A stretch of 64,000 nucleotides of DNA from the NCBI GenBank assembly GCA_964441775.1, contig CAYTVL010000008.1, forward strand, positions 62,001 to 126,000, in the 5' to 3' direction. The notes beneath the pieces were generated by a model. It saw nothing but the letters and a program-made list of their open reading frames with translations, ran no database searches and was not told the DNA's origin. Source of the stretch: SYOC01 sp964441775. GTDB taxonomy: Bacteria > Desulfobacterota > Binatia > Bin18. Shown piece by piece: positions 51,408 to 61,704 of the stretch (its first letter is position 1; each line of letters opens with the position of its first letter). The position numbers were made by a program, and so were the translations under genes.

Positions 51408-52958
51408 CTACAGGTAGTCTGTGTGAGGATCGTGGCAAGCTTGGGCATTCACGTCCACATGGCGGTCTGACGGACTCTCCGGGCTTTCCGGTTTCGTCCG
51501 TTTGAAGGACCGTTTATCGAGTTCATATTGGCGCATTTTGCGATAGAGTGTCTTGACGTCAATGCCAGCAGTCCGGGCGACAAGGTTGATCTTTCCGTCG
51601 TGGACATCGAGTTGTTGGGAGAGATATTGTTTTTCCTGTTCGTTTAACCAGCGCTTGAGCGACAAATGAAGGGCCACAGGAGGTTTATCGTCAACTGGAA
51701 GCCTGAGGGCTGTATCAGGAAGATCAACGTGTTCAATTATTCGTCCACTTGTCAACACAATGGCGCGTTCCAGCACGTTCTGCAATTCGCGGACATTCCC
51801 AGGCCAATCATACTGCGTGAGTTGTCCGACAGCTTGTGGGGTAAGGCTCGTGATGCGTTTCTTTTGCGCTAAAGGATGATGGCGTAAAAAGTCCTGTACG
51901 AGTAAGGGAATGTCTTGTCGCCGCTGCCGCAAGGGAATGAGACGAATGGGAATGACGTTAATGCGATAGTAAAAATCGCTCCGCATTTGTCCTTGCGCCA
52001 TTAGCTCTTCGAGACGCACATTGCTGGCGGCAATGACGCGCATATCGATTTGTACGCGTCGGCTGCTCCCGAGCCGTTGCACTCTCTGGTCTTGTAGCAC
52101 GAGCAGCAATTTTGCCTGCATAGCAAGCGACATGCTTTCAATTTCGTCAAGAAAAAGTGTCCCGCCGTGCGCGAGTTCGATCTTGCCAGGGCGCGATTGA
52201 TCGGCGCCGGTAAAGGCTCCCCGCTCATAACCAAAGAGTTCACTTTCGAGAAGTGTTTCTGGGACCCCAGCACAATTGATGGGAATGAATGGACCTCTGC
52301 GTCGCTCGCTTTGTAAATGCACGGCAGTCGCCACCAGCTCTTTGCCCGTGCCAGTTTCTCCTTCCACCAGCACAGTCACATTGGTCGCCGACACCATACG
52401 AATGGTCTCAAAGACTTTATGCATCTCTGGGGTCTTGCTGAGCATACCACCGAATTCATAACGATCCTGCAAAGTGCGCCGGAGATGGCGAATCTCAGTA
52501 AAGACCCGCGACTTTTCCAGCACTGCTTGGGTCGATTCTTTGATAGCAGCCGTGGTGAAAGGCTTCTCAATGTAGTCGCTTGCTCCCAGCTTCAGCACGT
52601 CAACCGCAGTACTGATGTCGGCATGGCCAGTAACGACGATGACAGGCACATCCGGACATTCTCTCTGAACCCATTGTGTCAGCTCCACCCCACTCATGCC
52701 CGGCAACCGCATATCGGACACGACAAGATCGATGCCGCCAGCCGCCAACCGTTCCACCGCCTTTTCCCCGGAATGTGCAACTTCGACTGTGTAGCCACTC
52801 AACGTGTAGAGACGTTCCAGTTGTTGACAAATAAGAGTATCGTCATCGACGACAAGAATGCACGGAGTTGGAGGTTGTCGTAAGGCCTCTTCCTCAATGT
52901 TCTCTTGCACGCGTCCTTTGGTGGATACGACGCGAGCTTTTCCCCCGAAGGCGCTCAT
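51408..52958 (-). CDS. Sigma-54-dependent response regulator (NtrC family), second
   Basis: 516 aa from the ATG at 52958, which has GAAGGATAATGAA; TTG at 53000 or ATG at 52982 would overlap the kinase gene and have poorer sites. Receiver (ILVVDDDTLICQQLERLYTL; VVSDMRLPGMSG; IEKPFT), AAA+ (VEGETGTGKE; GAFTGADQSRP; LFLDEIESMSL), Fis-type HTH near the end (VARTAGIDVKTLYRKMRQYE). About 40 extra residues precede the receiver. Coupled to the sensor-like gene at 52963 by 4 bp. Confidence 0.9.
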   Translation of the reverse strand: MSAFGGKARVVSTKGRVQENIEEEALRQPPTPCILVVDDDTLICQQLERLYTLSGYTVEVAHSGEKAVERLAAGGIDLVVSDMRLPGMSGVELTQWVQRECPDVPVIVVTGHADISTAVDVLKLGASDYIEKPFTTAAIKESTQAVLEKSRVFTEIRHLRRTLQDRYEFGGMLSKTPEMHKVFETIRMVSATNVTVLVEGETGTGKELVATAVHLQSERRRGPFIPINCAGVPETLLESELFGYERGAFTGADQSRPGKIELAHGGTLFLDEIESMSLAMQAKLLLVLQDQRVQRLGSSRRVQIDMRVIAASNVRLEELMAQGQMRSDFYYRINVIPIRLIPLRQRRQDIPLLVQDFLRHHPLAQKKRITSLTPQAVGQLTQYDWPGNVRELQNVLERAIVLTSGRIIEHVDLPDTALRLPVDDKPPVALHLSLKRWLNEQEKQYLSQQLDVHDGKINLVARTAGIDVKTLYRKMRQYELDKRSFKRTKPESPESPSDRHVDVNAQACHDPHTDYL

Positions 52959-52962
52959 TTCA

Positions 52963-53793
52963 TTATCCTTCGATGTAGCCATATCCTGTCTCTCGTTCAA
53001 GCTTGCCTGACAAGACGTTTTCAGGAAGGACCTCTAAGTGCAAAGTGAATTGAGCACGGGAGGAATTGATTTTCTTAAAGGTTAATTCGCCGCCTTTCCG
53101 ACTTTGCATTGCTTGACGTGCAAGGACAAGCGCAAGACCAGCTTGGTATTCATTGACTCGGCAACAGGGGGTAAAAATCTTCTCCTCTTCGACGAGGAGT
53201 TCACTCGCTCCGCAGATTTCTATCTTGATTTCGATGCTGACCCGAGACAACTCTTCGTTGATTCTCACGCTTACGACGGTTTCTCCTCCTTCGGAAGATA
53301 CCAGTCCGCATGCACAGCGCAGTACTCGGTCGAGCACGCGACTCACAATACCCCAATCATAATGCATCGAAGGGAGCGGTTCGGAACATTGGAAACGAAT
53401 GTTGGCGCGCCCCGATTCTTTCACGGCTTTTCGCACCACTTTTTCAATCACTTCACTCAAATTTTTCGTCGAAAACGCAGCTTCGGGAGGAAAGAAATAT
53501 TCCTGCATCTCACGCAACAAGCGGCTGGCTCGTTCTATTCCGCCGGTGATAGCATGGCTTTCTAGCTGTTCCTCGTGGCTCAACTGCAACAAATCAACCC
53601 CCATGCCAATGCTCTGTAAACAATTCTGCAGCTCGTGAATAACGCTATCGAGAATAATTTCTTTGGTCGTTCTTTTATTTTTCTGAGGCCCGACCAAATG
53701 CAATTTTTTTCGTCTTGCTGCTTGGGGGTATATGAGGAACGAACCCGTTCCTGTAGGGCGCCATTTTTTCTGCAAGGTAGTGGTTTTCCCCAT
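52963..53793 (-). CDS. Histidine-kinase-like protein with degenerate ATPase domain
   Basis: 276 aa, soluble (no membrane helix; N-terminus basic). HisKA-like HELQNCLQSIGMGVDLLQLS keeps the His; the N-box is DRVLRCACGLVSS without the usual Asn, and no DxGxG (G1) motif is visible. The end (GKLERETGYGYIEG) lies beside the next gene. It may be a pseudokinase, phosphatase or adaptor for the coupled NtrC regulator. GAGGGAGAAG starts it. Confidence 0.7.
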   Translation of the reverse strand: MGKTTTLQKKWRPTGTGSFLIYPQAARRKKLHLVGPQKNKRTTKEIILDSVIHELQNCLQSIGMGVDLLQLSHEEQLESHAITGGIERASRLLREMQEYFFPPEAAFSTKNLSEVIEKVVRKAVKESGRANIRFQCSEPLPSMHYDWGIVSRVLDRVLRCACGLVSSEGGETVVSVRINEELSRVSIEIKIEICGASELLVEEEKIFTPCCRVNEYQAGLALVLARQAMQSRKGGELTFKKINSSRAQFTLHLEVLPENVLSGKLERETGYGYIEG

Positions 53794-54163
53794 CTTTTAC
53801 TTCTCCCTCAAGAGACAACGAACCTTAGTCTCACAAGCCAGTCAACAACATTGATCGGCTTGTTATCAGGGGTCTTAACCGTTTTTGCTTAAAGATGAGG
53901 AGAGAAGTGCTGAAAAAATCGCGGCATAAGAACCGCTCGGACAGTAACTCAATAAAGGGATTGGCAAGGTGAGCGTCATGCTTTCAGCCTCTCGGTAACA
54001 TTCGGTTCAGGATTCCTTCTAGCCTCCCTCTTTTTTGCCCAAAGGAGATCAGGAAGGCACAGGCTTGGAAGTATAACATGAAACTATTTTCAGCCATAAA
54101 CCACCTTGCTCACAAAGTCAAGGAGAAAAAAAGAATGTATGTCCCTCACGAGGCTTCCGTACT
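53794..54163. other. Intergenic between regulator and MoxR genes, no gene seen
   Basis: AT-richer than its neighbours. On the minus strand TTGACT-17-TATGGC at about 54087-54115 is a loose sigma-70-like match and could serve the kinase/regulator pair. No other feature. Confidence 0.35.
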
Positions 54164-55162
54164 TTATCGCTTGGGAACAGTTTTCAACAAGCGGGAGAGA
54201 ATTTGATCTGCACCCACATTTTCCGCCTCGGCTTGGAAATTCAACAGGCAACGATGCCGCAGGGCAGGTAACACCACTTCAGTAATATCTTCGAAACTGA
54301 CGTTGGCGCGTCCGTCGAGTAACGCATTCACTTTCGCTCCTAAAGTTAACGCTTGTGCTCCTCGCGGACCTGGACCATACCGGAAGTATAAAGAGACCTC
54401 GGGAAGAGACGACTGTTCGTCCCCAGGAGTGGCTGTCGTAATGAGGCGCGCAATATACATGCTCAACGGCGGCGCCAAAACAACCTGGCGTACCAGAGTC
54501 TTCATTTCTTCCACGACGGCGCGAGCAGAATCCAGGGGAAGGATCGGTTTTGTCTCATGGCGCCCTTCCGAGGTCGTGCGCGCTAAAATTTCCGTCAATT
54601 CCATCGCAGTGGGAGGATGCACCAACAACTTGAACAAAAAGCGATCTAGTTGGGCCTCTGGCAAAGGATAGGTCCCTTCAATCTCAATGGGATTTTGCGT
54701 CGCCAACACAAAGAAAGGTGGGTCCAATTGATACGTTTCACCAAACACCGACACTTGATGTTCTTCCATCGCTTCAAGTAGCGCAGATTGGGTTTTTGGC
54801 GTCGCACGATTAATCTCATCAGCTAAGACAATATGGGCGAAAATCGGGCCTTGTTTAAAGGCGAAATGACGCGCTCCCGCACCTTCGGAAAGAATTTGGG
54901 TGCCAACGATATCCGAAGGCATCAAATCCGGGGTAAATTGAATTCTCTTGAAGTTGAGCCCGAGGGCGCTACTCAGCGTCTTCACCAACAGCGTCTTCCC
55001 TAAACCCGGAGCGCCTTCCAACAATACATGTCCACCAGCAAAAAAACTGATGAGCACTTTTTGCACGATATCTCGTTGACCAACGATGACGCGACTCACT
55101 TCTTCTTCGATCGCACGAAATACGCGAACAAATTCTTTAATACGTTCGTCTGGGAGCGGCAT
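54164..55162 (-). CDS. MoxR-family AAA+ ATPase
   Basis: 332 aa. Walker A LEGAPGLGKTLLVKTL, Walker B IVLADEINRATPKTQSAL, sensor 1 FVLATQNPIEIEGTYPLPEA, arginine finger and lid (LDRFLFKLLVHPPT). MoxR ATPases act as chaperones for protein maturation, typically with DUF58 and VWA partners; here the upstream gene is a low-complexity membrane protein. The start at 55162 has no strong ribosome site. Confidence 0.9.
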   Translation of the reverse strand: MPLPDERIKEFVRVFRAIEEEVSRVIVGQRDIVQKVLISFFAGGHVLLEGAPGLGKTLLVKTLSSALGLNFKRIQFTPDLMPSDIVGTQILSEGAGARHFAFKQGPIFAHIVLADEINRATPKTQSALLEAMEEHQVSVFGETYQLDPPFFVLATQNPIEIEGTYPLPEAQLDRFLFKLLVHPPTAMELTEILARTTSEGRHETKPILPLDSARAVVEEMKTLVRQVVLAPPLSMYIARLITTATPGDEQSSLPEVSLYFRYGPGPRGAQALTLGAKVNALLDGRANVSFEDITEVVLPALRHRCLLNFQAEAENVGADQILSRLLKTVPKR

Positions 55163-55243
55163 AGAAAAACCTTGTATTCCGAGGATAAAAAATGGGAACT
55201 CGATTGGAGTCTGATTCCAGAAAGAACGGCTGCTCGTGTCAGC

Positions 55244-56719
55244 TCATTCACTAAGAATCGACCGATATTCTAAGGGAATGGGCTGTTTTGGTTGCGCGGG
55301 ATCGAGCGGGCTCTCTTTCAAGGGCGCATTGCTATAGGGTGTTGTTGGCGAGGTCCGGCGAGTATTTGTTGTACGACCATCTTCTTCGGCTTGCTCATCC
55401 AGACCGACAGGAACGCGAACTTTCACAAAACGTGCATCTTTCGTCAGAAATCCACCACCGGCTTGTTCTCCCGGTTTCGAGAAGCGTTCACCTTTGCTCA
55501 TGCCCACACTTGCTCCTTCTGCACTCTTTTCGTTCTTCTGCTCTTGCCCCGGCCCTGGTTTATTGGGATCTTTTTCTTGAACGTTCTGATTCGGAGTTTG
55601 GTCCTGCTGCTCCGCTCCCAATGGGTTTGGGTCTGCTCCCGGGGCGCGACTTTCTGGCGTTTGCGGCTGGGACGGTTTTTGCGCGGTGTTTGACGGTTTT
55701 TGCGGAGATTGCCCTTGCTTGTTTCCTTCCGGTTGAGGGAAATTAAACGTGACGCCCCCTCCACTTTGACGAGGTTGTGGCTGTTTCTGTTTGTCGCCGG
55801 TTTGTTGTGAGCCCGGATTGGTTTCATTGCCGGCGTCAGTGGGTGAGGGCGACTGCTTGGACTGTCCGGAATTCTCTCCGGATTTTTCTAGGGGTGTTTC
55901 GCTATTCTGCGGCGCCTCTCCCTTATGATCTCCTTGGCCTTTTTCATCGTTGCCTTTTCCGGTAAAAATTTTCAGATCAAGCGGAAAAAGCTGCGGCAGA
56001 GGCGAATTGAGGGAGAAGCGTTTCTGAGCATCTTCGAGACTTTTTTGTTTCTCTTGCGGGGTGAGCGATGGGTCTTTGAGCTGCTGGAGCAGAGTCGAGA
56101 GTTGAGCCCCAGTGAGTTGCTCTTGCGGAGTGGCGGTGGGCGCCAACAAACGACGAGCCGCAGCTTCGAGTGTCGCTATGGCTTCTTCCTGAGACTGAGC
56201 GGATGGCTCTGGAGAAACTCCTAAAGAAGAAAAAGTCGTCAGAGCTCCAGGGCTCGAGCAAAAAATCAACAGCAACATGCTGCCGACTGCACAGACTGTG
56301 AGCCAGGGAATGCGCTTATCGAACGTCAGGGCGAGGTCTCTTTTGGGAGAGAACGACACCGCCAGCTGTTCAGCTTGACGCTGAATAAGCGAATAAAAAG
56401 TGTCTTCAGAGTCGGAGGGTGCAGTAGTGACAAGGGTCAAGAAGCGTTCTTTGCCCCCCATGTTGTCATCTACAAGCGAGGCCACAAATTGAGGGTTCGT
56501 CGCTGTCCGCATTTTCCATACGGTCACGCTGAACCATCCAGCACAAAGAATGGGCGGCGCAAGTGCGAGCAGGGGAGGAGCGGTAAAGATGTTTAACACG
56601 AGACGACTCAGCGCCCATCCGCTGACAGCAAGTGGGACAAAAAGGGCAATCGCATTCCATTGCCTATGTCGCAGGAGCCGCCGGCGAACTTGCCGCAAGA
56701 AGGAAAGGGCTGCAAACAT
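55244..56719 (-). CDS. Membrane protein with long low-complexity Gln/Pro/Gly region
   Basis: 491 aa. Two N-terminal hydrophobic spans (IALFVPLAVSGWALSRLVLN; LALAPPILCAGWFSVTVW), a third near 135 (WLTVCAVGSMLLLIFC), then a helical part, then about 190 residues rich in Q, P, G, N, S and E. The order of genes (this protein, then MoxR) resembles the DUF4175/BatE-like loci I know. Function unknown. Stop is 3 bp before mltG stop region; upstream gene mltG ends 56723. Confidence 0.6.
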   Translation of the reverse strand: MFAALSFLRQVRRRLLRHRQWNAIALFVPLAVSGWALSRLVLNIFTAPPLLALAPPILCAGWFSVTVWKMRTATNPQFVASLVDDNMGGKERFLTLVTTAPSDSEDTFYSLIQRQAEQLAVSFSPKRDLALTFDKRIPWLTVCAVGSMLLLIFCSSPGALTTFSSLGVSPEPSAQSQEEAIATLEAAARRLLAPTATPQEQLTGAQLSTLLQQLKDPSLTPQEKQKSLEDAQKRFSLNSPLPQLFPLDLKIFTGKGNDEKGQGDHKGEAPQNSETPLEKSGENSGQSKQSPSPTDAGNETNPGSQQTGDKQKQPQPRQSGGGVTFNFPQPEGNKQGQSPQKPSNTAQKPSQPQTPESRAPGADPNPLGAEQQDQTPNQNVQEKDPNKPGPGQEQKNEKSAEGASVGMSKGERFSKPGEQAGGGFLTKDARFVKVRVPVGLDEQAEEDGRTTNTRRTSPTTPYSNAPLKESPLDPAQPKQPIPLEYRSILSE

Positions 56720-56722
56720 GAC

Positions 56723-57721
56723 TTAGGATTGCCCCTTCTGAAAATGGCGCACGGCGCGATTGTGCGCGGAAAGATCGACCGAGAATTCGTGTGTACCATC
56801 TCCTCGGGAGACAAAGTACAGATATTCACTCGCAGCGGGATGCAGCGCGGCCAGAATCGATTCACCACTAGGGTTGGCGATGGGTCCGCGCGGGAGGCCT
56901 CGCAGCAAATAGGTGTTGTAAGGAGAAGGGGTAAGAAGATGCTGACGCGTCAAGTTGCCGTCAAAGACCGGGATTCCGTAAATGACGCTGGAGTCGCATT
57001 GCAGCGGAATGCCCTGATGTAACCGATTGTGAAACACGGCGGAGACGAGGTTGCGTTCAGGAGCGACGGCGGTCTCTTTCTCAATGAGTGACGCGAGAGT
57101 GAGGATTTGATGGAGAGAGAATCCTGAAGCCTCAACCTGTCGATACATGGTCGCATCGACCGTGGCATAAAACCGTCCGATCATGTGGCCGAGAATGTCC
57201 TCTGGTGAGGCGCGTCGCGAAAACTGATAGGTTGCCGGATACAAATAACCTTCCACGCCTTGAGAAGGCAGCCCCCAATGGGCCAGAAAAAAAGGATCGA
57301 CGTTGAGGCAAAAAAACTGTTCTTCAGCTCCTAAGCCTTTTGCGACCAGTAGGGCCACGACTTGCTTGAATGTCATTCCCTCTGTGACCGTGATGGTTTC
57401 ATGCAGAGTCTCTCCGCGCGTCAACATACGTAGAAGCTCAAGCGGCGCGAGGGCCGAGGTAAAGAGATATTCCCCACCTTGAATCTTGCGATCAGCTTTG
57501 GTGGCGCGGGCCCAGAGCGAAAAGAGCCGCGGATGCGAGATCAGCTTTTCGTCGGCAAGTAGTTCCGCCGTTTTTCGTAGAGGAAATTGTTCAGGAATGA
57601 ATATCCGCACAGGATAGGATCGTGCGGCGCTTGGAGTCGTGAGGAATTGGTAGAAGGCCCAGCCTGCCAGGCTGAGCACCCCGAAACAGAGCAACACGCC
57701 GCCAAGCAGTCTCTTGATCAT
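56723..57721 (-). CDS. mltG: Endolytic murein transglycosylase MltG
   Basis: 332 aa, YceG family. N-terminal membrane anchor (LLGGVLLCFGVLSLAGWAFY), LysM-like domain (VRIFIPEQFPLRKTAELLAD), catalytic YceG domain with ASLIEKETAVAPER (Glu), NRLHQGIPLQCDSSVIYG, and GLPRGPIANPSGESILAAL. It cuts nascent glycan strands to end their elongation. The gene order with MoxR on the same strand suggests an envelope operon. Confidence 0.9.
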   Translation of the reverse strand: MIKRLLGGVLLCFGVLSLAGWAFYQFLTTPSAARSYPVRIFIPEQFPLRKTAELLADEKLISHPRLFSLWARATKADRKIQGGEYLFTSALAPLELLRMLTRGETLHETITVTEGMTFKQVVALLVAKGLGAEEQFFCLNVDPFFLAHWGLPSQGVEGYLYPATYQFSRRASPEDILGHMIGRFYATVDATMYRQVEASGFSLHQILTLASLIEKETAVAPERNLVSAVFHNRLHQGIPLQCDSSVIYGIPVFDGNLTRQHLLTPSPYNTYLLRGLPRGPIANPSGESILAALHPAASEYLYFVSRGDGTHEFSVDLSAHNRAVRHFQKGQS

Positions 57722-57897
57722 GCGTGTTCACAGTACCATCGCCTTTAGTGCAACACAACTTTGCGCTCAAGGCGGAATTTCCATTTTGCTTTTTCAAGAA
57801 CGGAGGAGAAACTCACCCCCGTTCCCTTATCTGTAGTAATGCAACGCTACATGAGCGTACAGCTTGGTTTTCGTCTTGGAGAACAAGCCAAGTCCGG

Positions 57898-60393
57898 TCA
57901 GATCCGCAGCTCCATGCCGATATTGTGTCGCGTGGCGTAGGTATGTTCGCAAAAGGCGACGATGAGAGCGAGAATGCCGAGCGTCAAGAGATCAGCATAA
58001 TCAAAGTAGTAGAGCACGCCAGCCGGAATAAAAATGGCCAATAAAATGATCGTCATGATCTTGGGTGGTAGTGGAAAACGTGGCTTCAGCAAGGACACCA
58101 TGCCTGGAATAAAAGCCAGCGCCCCGACAACGTGCAAGAACAACAGCAGCGTCAGCAAAATCGCCATCTCGGACTGAAACTTCATAGGAAAGAAGACCCA
58201 GAAGATCACGCTGACGGTTAATGTTGTCCCAGTAAACATGATCGCCCGCCCCGTGGTCATGAGCGCCTCTTCAATAGCCTTCTCATGATCGCCAAGCCGT
58301 TGAAATTCCTCCACGATACGCGACAACACATAGTATCCGTAGTCGATGCCAATCCCGATACCCACTGCAGCGACCGGCAAGGAGTTGATATTCGCGTCCA
58401 CTCCCATCCAGTACATAATAGCCTCAGAGAGCGGCTGGGCGACGATCGAAGGAATCATCACCACGAGCGCACCGACCACCGAAGCGTATGTAAGCATACT
58501 CAACACGAAGACGGTGATCATCACCAAGATGAGGTTCCATTTGTACGACCATTCCACCTCTTCGTTCACTGCCGCAAGAATGCCAAGCAGACCACCGGCC
58601 AAACGGAAATTGATATTTTCTACCGGATTTTCTTCGATGAATTGTCGTGCGCGATCGATCGAACCCACGACCGTCGCGTGGTTGTAGTCCTTGTAGTACA
58701 CCGTGATCGTGGCGTTTTGCGAGTTCTTGTCGAGGAACGTATCAAGATCGTCCGCGCCAAGGGTGTTCAAGAACTGGTAGAAGATGTTGCCAACGTCACG
58801 CGGATTATCAGGAATGATCGCCCACTTAGGAATACCTTCCTGGAACATCTGGTAGAGACGGCGGGCCATCGTGGTGACAGTGATCGAACCGCCCACTAGT
58901 TTCTGCTTTTCCATAAAGCGCTGAAATTTTTCCAGCGTCTGCAGCACTTGCGGATCTTTGATGACGCCCACGTCTTTTCCTTCAGCCAAAATCACCAACT
59001 GCGAGGCGCCGACAAATTTCTCGTTGATCTTGTCATAGGAGACATTGTAGTCGTGTTTCGCCGAGAGCAGCGCTTTCCCGATCGACACGTCGCCAATTTT
59101 CAGATCTTTCGAGTAGTTCATGCCGATCGCCAGTGCGATGGAGAATGAGACCAGGACGAAGTAGCGGTTATTCCCTTGGCTGATCTTCACCATTGCGCGG
59201 TTGATGCCCGTATACAGCTTGTCCGAGAAACGCGTACCAGCCTTGGGGTCGTGCGGCGGCGGCGGAATGAAATAGAGAATAATGGGATGTAAAGTGACGA
59301 CGCTAATAAAGATCGTAAAGATCCAAAAACTCGACACGTAGGCAAGTTTTTGAATGAGCGGAATATGGGCTAACGCGAGCGTCAATGTGGCGAAGCCGTC
59401 GGCGGCGATCGACACGATCGCCGGGCTAAACAACCCGAGGTACGAGGACATGATCGCTTCTTGTTTATTTTGTAACCGATGGTACTCTTCATGATAGCGC
59501 TCCATCGATTGCACGGAATGGGACAATGCACGCGCCGTGATTAACACAAGAACGACCAAAACCAGCGGATCAAGGTTGAACCCAAATTTCCCGGCGACGC
59601 CCAAGGCGAGAAGCGAACTCAGCGCTCCGGAAAACAACGGCACCCAGACCCCAGTGAACGTACGGAAATAGAACCATAACATGGCAACAATGATGGTCAT
59701 CGTGATGCCGATGACCGCCAAGATGTAGTTTTTGTAGCTGAACACCCACGAGTACAGCATAGGGAAGCCGCTGATGTAGACCGTGTGTTTTCCATCTTTC
59801 TGGACTTCCGCGCGAATAGCGTTCATCCGCTCATACAAATTGTGAAAGTCAACGCCCTCTTCCCAAAAGCCCGCCGTGATTAACGCCGCCGTATTATCTT
59901 GCGACACGTAGAAACCGTGCACGCCTTCGTTGGTGTACACCGCTTTTTTGATGGGGACAATATCCTCCGGCGTCTTCGGCGGAGCTGGATACATGATCGG
60001 GTAGGCCGTGATGATGGCGCCGCGAATTCTAATGTTCTTGACCTTTGGATGGGTCAGTGAACGGATCTGGTAGGGATTCACGCCGGCGGTCTCGACGACT
60101 TTCAGCGTGGCGTAATTGATCTTATTTACCGTGTCAACATTAAAAATATCGCCCTCTTTACAATCGATCATCATCATGAGGACGTTCGCCGTGCCGAACA
60201 TGCGGCGATATTGCTGGTAGAGTTGGATGTAAGGATGCCCAGGCGGATAGAGATCAAAGAAGTTCGTGTACACCCGCATTTGGGTCGCATAAATCCCAAG
60301 ATAGACGGTTACAAGCACGACAGCGCTAATCACCCACCAACGGAATCGGAGGAGGAAATTGATGTACGCTTCCATCCAACTACGTGGCAACAT
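57898..60393 (-). CDS. MMPL/RND-family transporter, large
   Basis: 831 aa with about 12 spans. Signature MRVYTNFFDLYPPGHPYIQL at the first periplasmic loop, two MMPL repeats, and the paired GIGIDYGYYVLSRI region in the second half (about 690). The upstream protein of the same family at 61705 shares the N-terminal loop. Proton-driven export of lipids or hopanoids is typical. The YCF48-like gene at 60521 is 127 bp upstream on the same strand. Confidence 0.86.
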   Translation of the reverse strand: MLPRSWMEAYINFLLRFRWWVISAVVLVTVYLGIYATQMRVYTNFFDLYPPGHPYIQLYQQYRRMFGTANVLMMMIDCKEGDIFNVDTVNKINYATLKVVETAGVNPYQIRSLTHPKVKNIRIRGAIITAYPIMYPAPPKTPEDIVPIKKAVYTNEGVHGFYVSQDNTAALITAGFWEEGVDFHNLYERMNAIRAEVQKDGKHTVYISGFPMLYSWVFSYKNYILAVIGITMTIIVAMLWFYFRTFTGVWVPLFSGALSSLLALGVAGKFGFNLDPLVLVVLVLITARALSHSVQSMERYHEEYHRLQNKQEAIMSSYLGLFSPAIVSIAADGFATLTLALAHIPLIQKLAYVSSFWIFTIFISVVTLHPIILYFIPPPPHDPKAGTRFSDKLYTGINRAMVKISQGNNRYFVLVSFSIALAIGMNYSKDLKIGDVSIGKALLSAKHDYNVSYDKINEKFVGASQLVILAEGKDVGVIKDPQVLQTLEKFQRFMEKQKLVGGSITVTTMARRLYQMFQEGIPKWAIIPDNPRDVGNIFYQFLNTLGADDLDTFLDKNSQNATITVYYKDYNHATVVGSIDRARQFIEENPVENINFRLAGGLLGILAAVNEEVEWSYKWNLILVMITVFVLSMLTYASVVGALVVMIPSIVAQPLSEAIMYWMGVDANINSLPVAAVGIGIGIDYGYYVLSRIVEEFQRLGDHEKAIEEALMTTGRAIMFTGTTLTVSVIFWVFFPMKFQSEMAILLTLLLFLHVVGALAFIPGMVSLLKPRFPLPPKIMTIILLAIFIPAGVLYYFDYADLLTLGILALIVAFCEHTYATRHNIGMELRI

Positions 60394-60520
60394 AATAGCC
60401 CCCTTTTTGCGCTACTCAGATTGCTTTTTGTTTCTGCGTTTTGGTGTCAACTCATTACGACTGTTGATGGTTCCAGAGACCCTCCACGGCATCGGGAATC
60501 ACCTGGGCATACAGGTGCGC

Positions 60521-61504
60521 TTAATGCTTCCTGAAGCGCGACCCAAAGTTCACTTTGTCGCCAGCCGTTTGCAACGTCAGCCCGTTCGATCCCGTAATGA
60601 CGCCGAGCGCTCCTTGTTGCACAGTCGATATCCCCATCATCCAATAGAGGGACAGTTCTTCCGGAGCCTCCACGAGGCTCCAATTTTTTCCGCCATCAGA
60701 TGAGGTCAAAATGACCCCTTCATCACCAGCGGCCCAGCCTCGTTGTCCATCTATGACAACATTGTAAAGCGCAGTTTGCACGGGACTCTCGTACGGTTTC
60801 CACGACGATCCTCCATCAGCGCTTTGCAGGATCGTACCATCCATGCCGACAACGCAGCCCCACTCGTCCGTGGCGAAACTGAGCCCAAGCAACGTTGCTT
60901 CCGTCTTCGTCTCTCGCTTTTGCCAGCTCTGGCCAAAATCTCCACTGACCAGCACAGTGCCACGCTCCCCCGCAATCCACGCTTTTCCAGAACTGTTCAT
61001 CTGCACAGCGTACAGAAACACGTCTTCACCGGGAGATTTATCTTGCCAGGTCTTTCCCCCGTCAGAAGTAACGATCACAGAGCCATAGTCCCCCACCGCC
61101 ACGCCGTGCTGGTTATCCAGAAACGTGAGGTTGAATAAATGATGGGTGATTCCGCTGACTTGCTTTTCCCACTTGACGCCGCCATCAGTGGAATGAAGGA
61201 TCAAGCCGGACTTTCCGGAAACCCATCCCTCCTTGTCACTGACAAATCGCACGCCATACAGGGTCTCAATAACGCCGGAATCCTGCTTGTCCCACTGTTT
61301 ACCGCCGTCTTTTGAATGATAAATGGCGCCAAAGCTGCCTACGGCCCAGACTTCGTTTGCGGAAAACATATGCACGGCATATAAATGATCGCGGATCCGG
61401 GTTTCCTCTTGCGCGACCACGCTTCTTAGGTCCAACAGACAGAAGATCGCGCATACAGCAACCCCCACCCACAATCGCAGGGGTTGAATTTTGACACTGT
61501 CCAT
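60521..61504 (-). CDS. YCF48/BNR-type beta-propeller exported protein
   Basis: 327 aa from the ATG at 61504 (GGAGGGAGCCCGGAT upstream); a longer frame to 61534 is unsupported. Signal peptide residues 1-31 (LWVGVAVCAIFCLLD onward, cut near VVAQ). Six BNR-like repeats: SKDGGKQWDK, STDGGVKWEK, TSDGGKTWQDK, SGDFGQSWQK, SADGGSSWK and SSDGGKNWSL. Relatives (YCF48) help assemble complexes; next to MMPL transporters it may be a periplasmic partner. Confidence 0.85.
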   Translation of the reverse strand: MDSVKIQPLRLWVGVAVCAIFCLLDLRSVVAQEETRIRDHLYAVHMFSANEVWAVGSFGAIYHSKDGGKQWDKQDSGVIETLYGVRFVSDKEGWVSGKSGLILHSTDGGVKWEKQVSGITHHLFNLTFLDNQHGVAVGDYGSVIVTSDGGKTWQDKSPGEDVFLYAVQMNSSGKAWIAGERGTVLVSGDFGQSWQKRETKTEATLLGLSFATDEWGCVVGMDGTILQSADGGSSWKPYESPVQTALYNVVIDGQRGWAAGDEGVILTSSDGGKNWSLVEAPEELSLYWMMGISTVQQGALGVITGSNGLTLQTAGDKVNFGSRFRKH

Positions 61505-61704
61505 ATCCGGGCTCCCTCCTTCCGCCCTCAGCAAGCGTGCTCATTCTCTTAGACTAGGGAGAAAAGGCTTGTCAACGGCGGCATTGCTACCCTCAAAGAG
61601 AAAGGGAAGTCAGAACAGCCCTTGATGCAAGTGGGAGGAGAGCAACTCGTCCTCTTTCCTCAGCGGTGATATAGTAGCCATGATTAAGCAATAAGGAGGG
61701 GACT

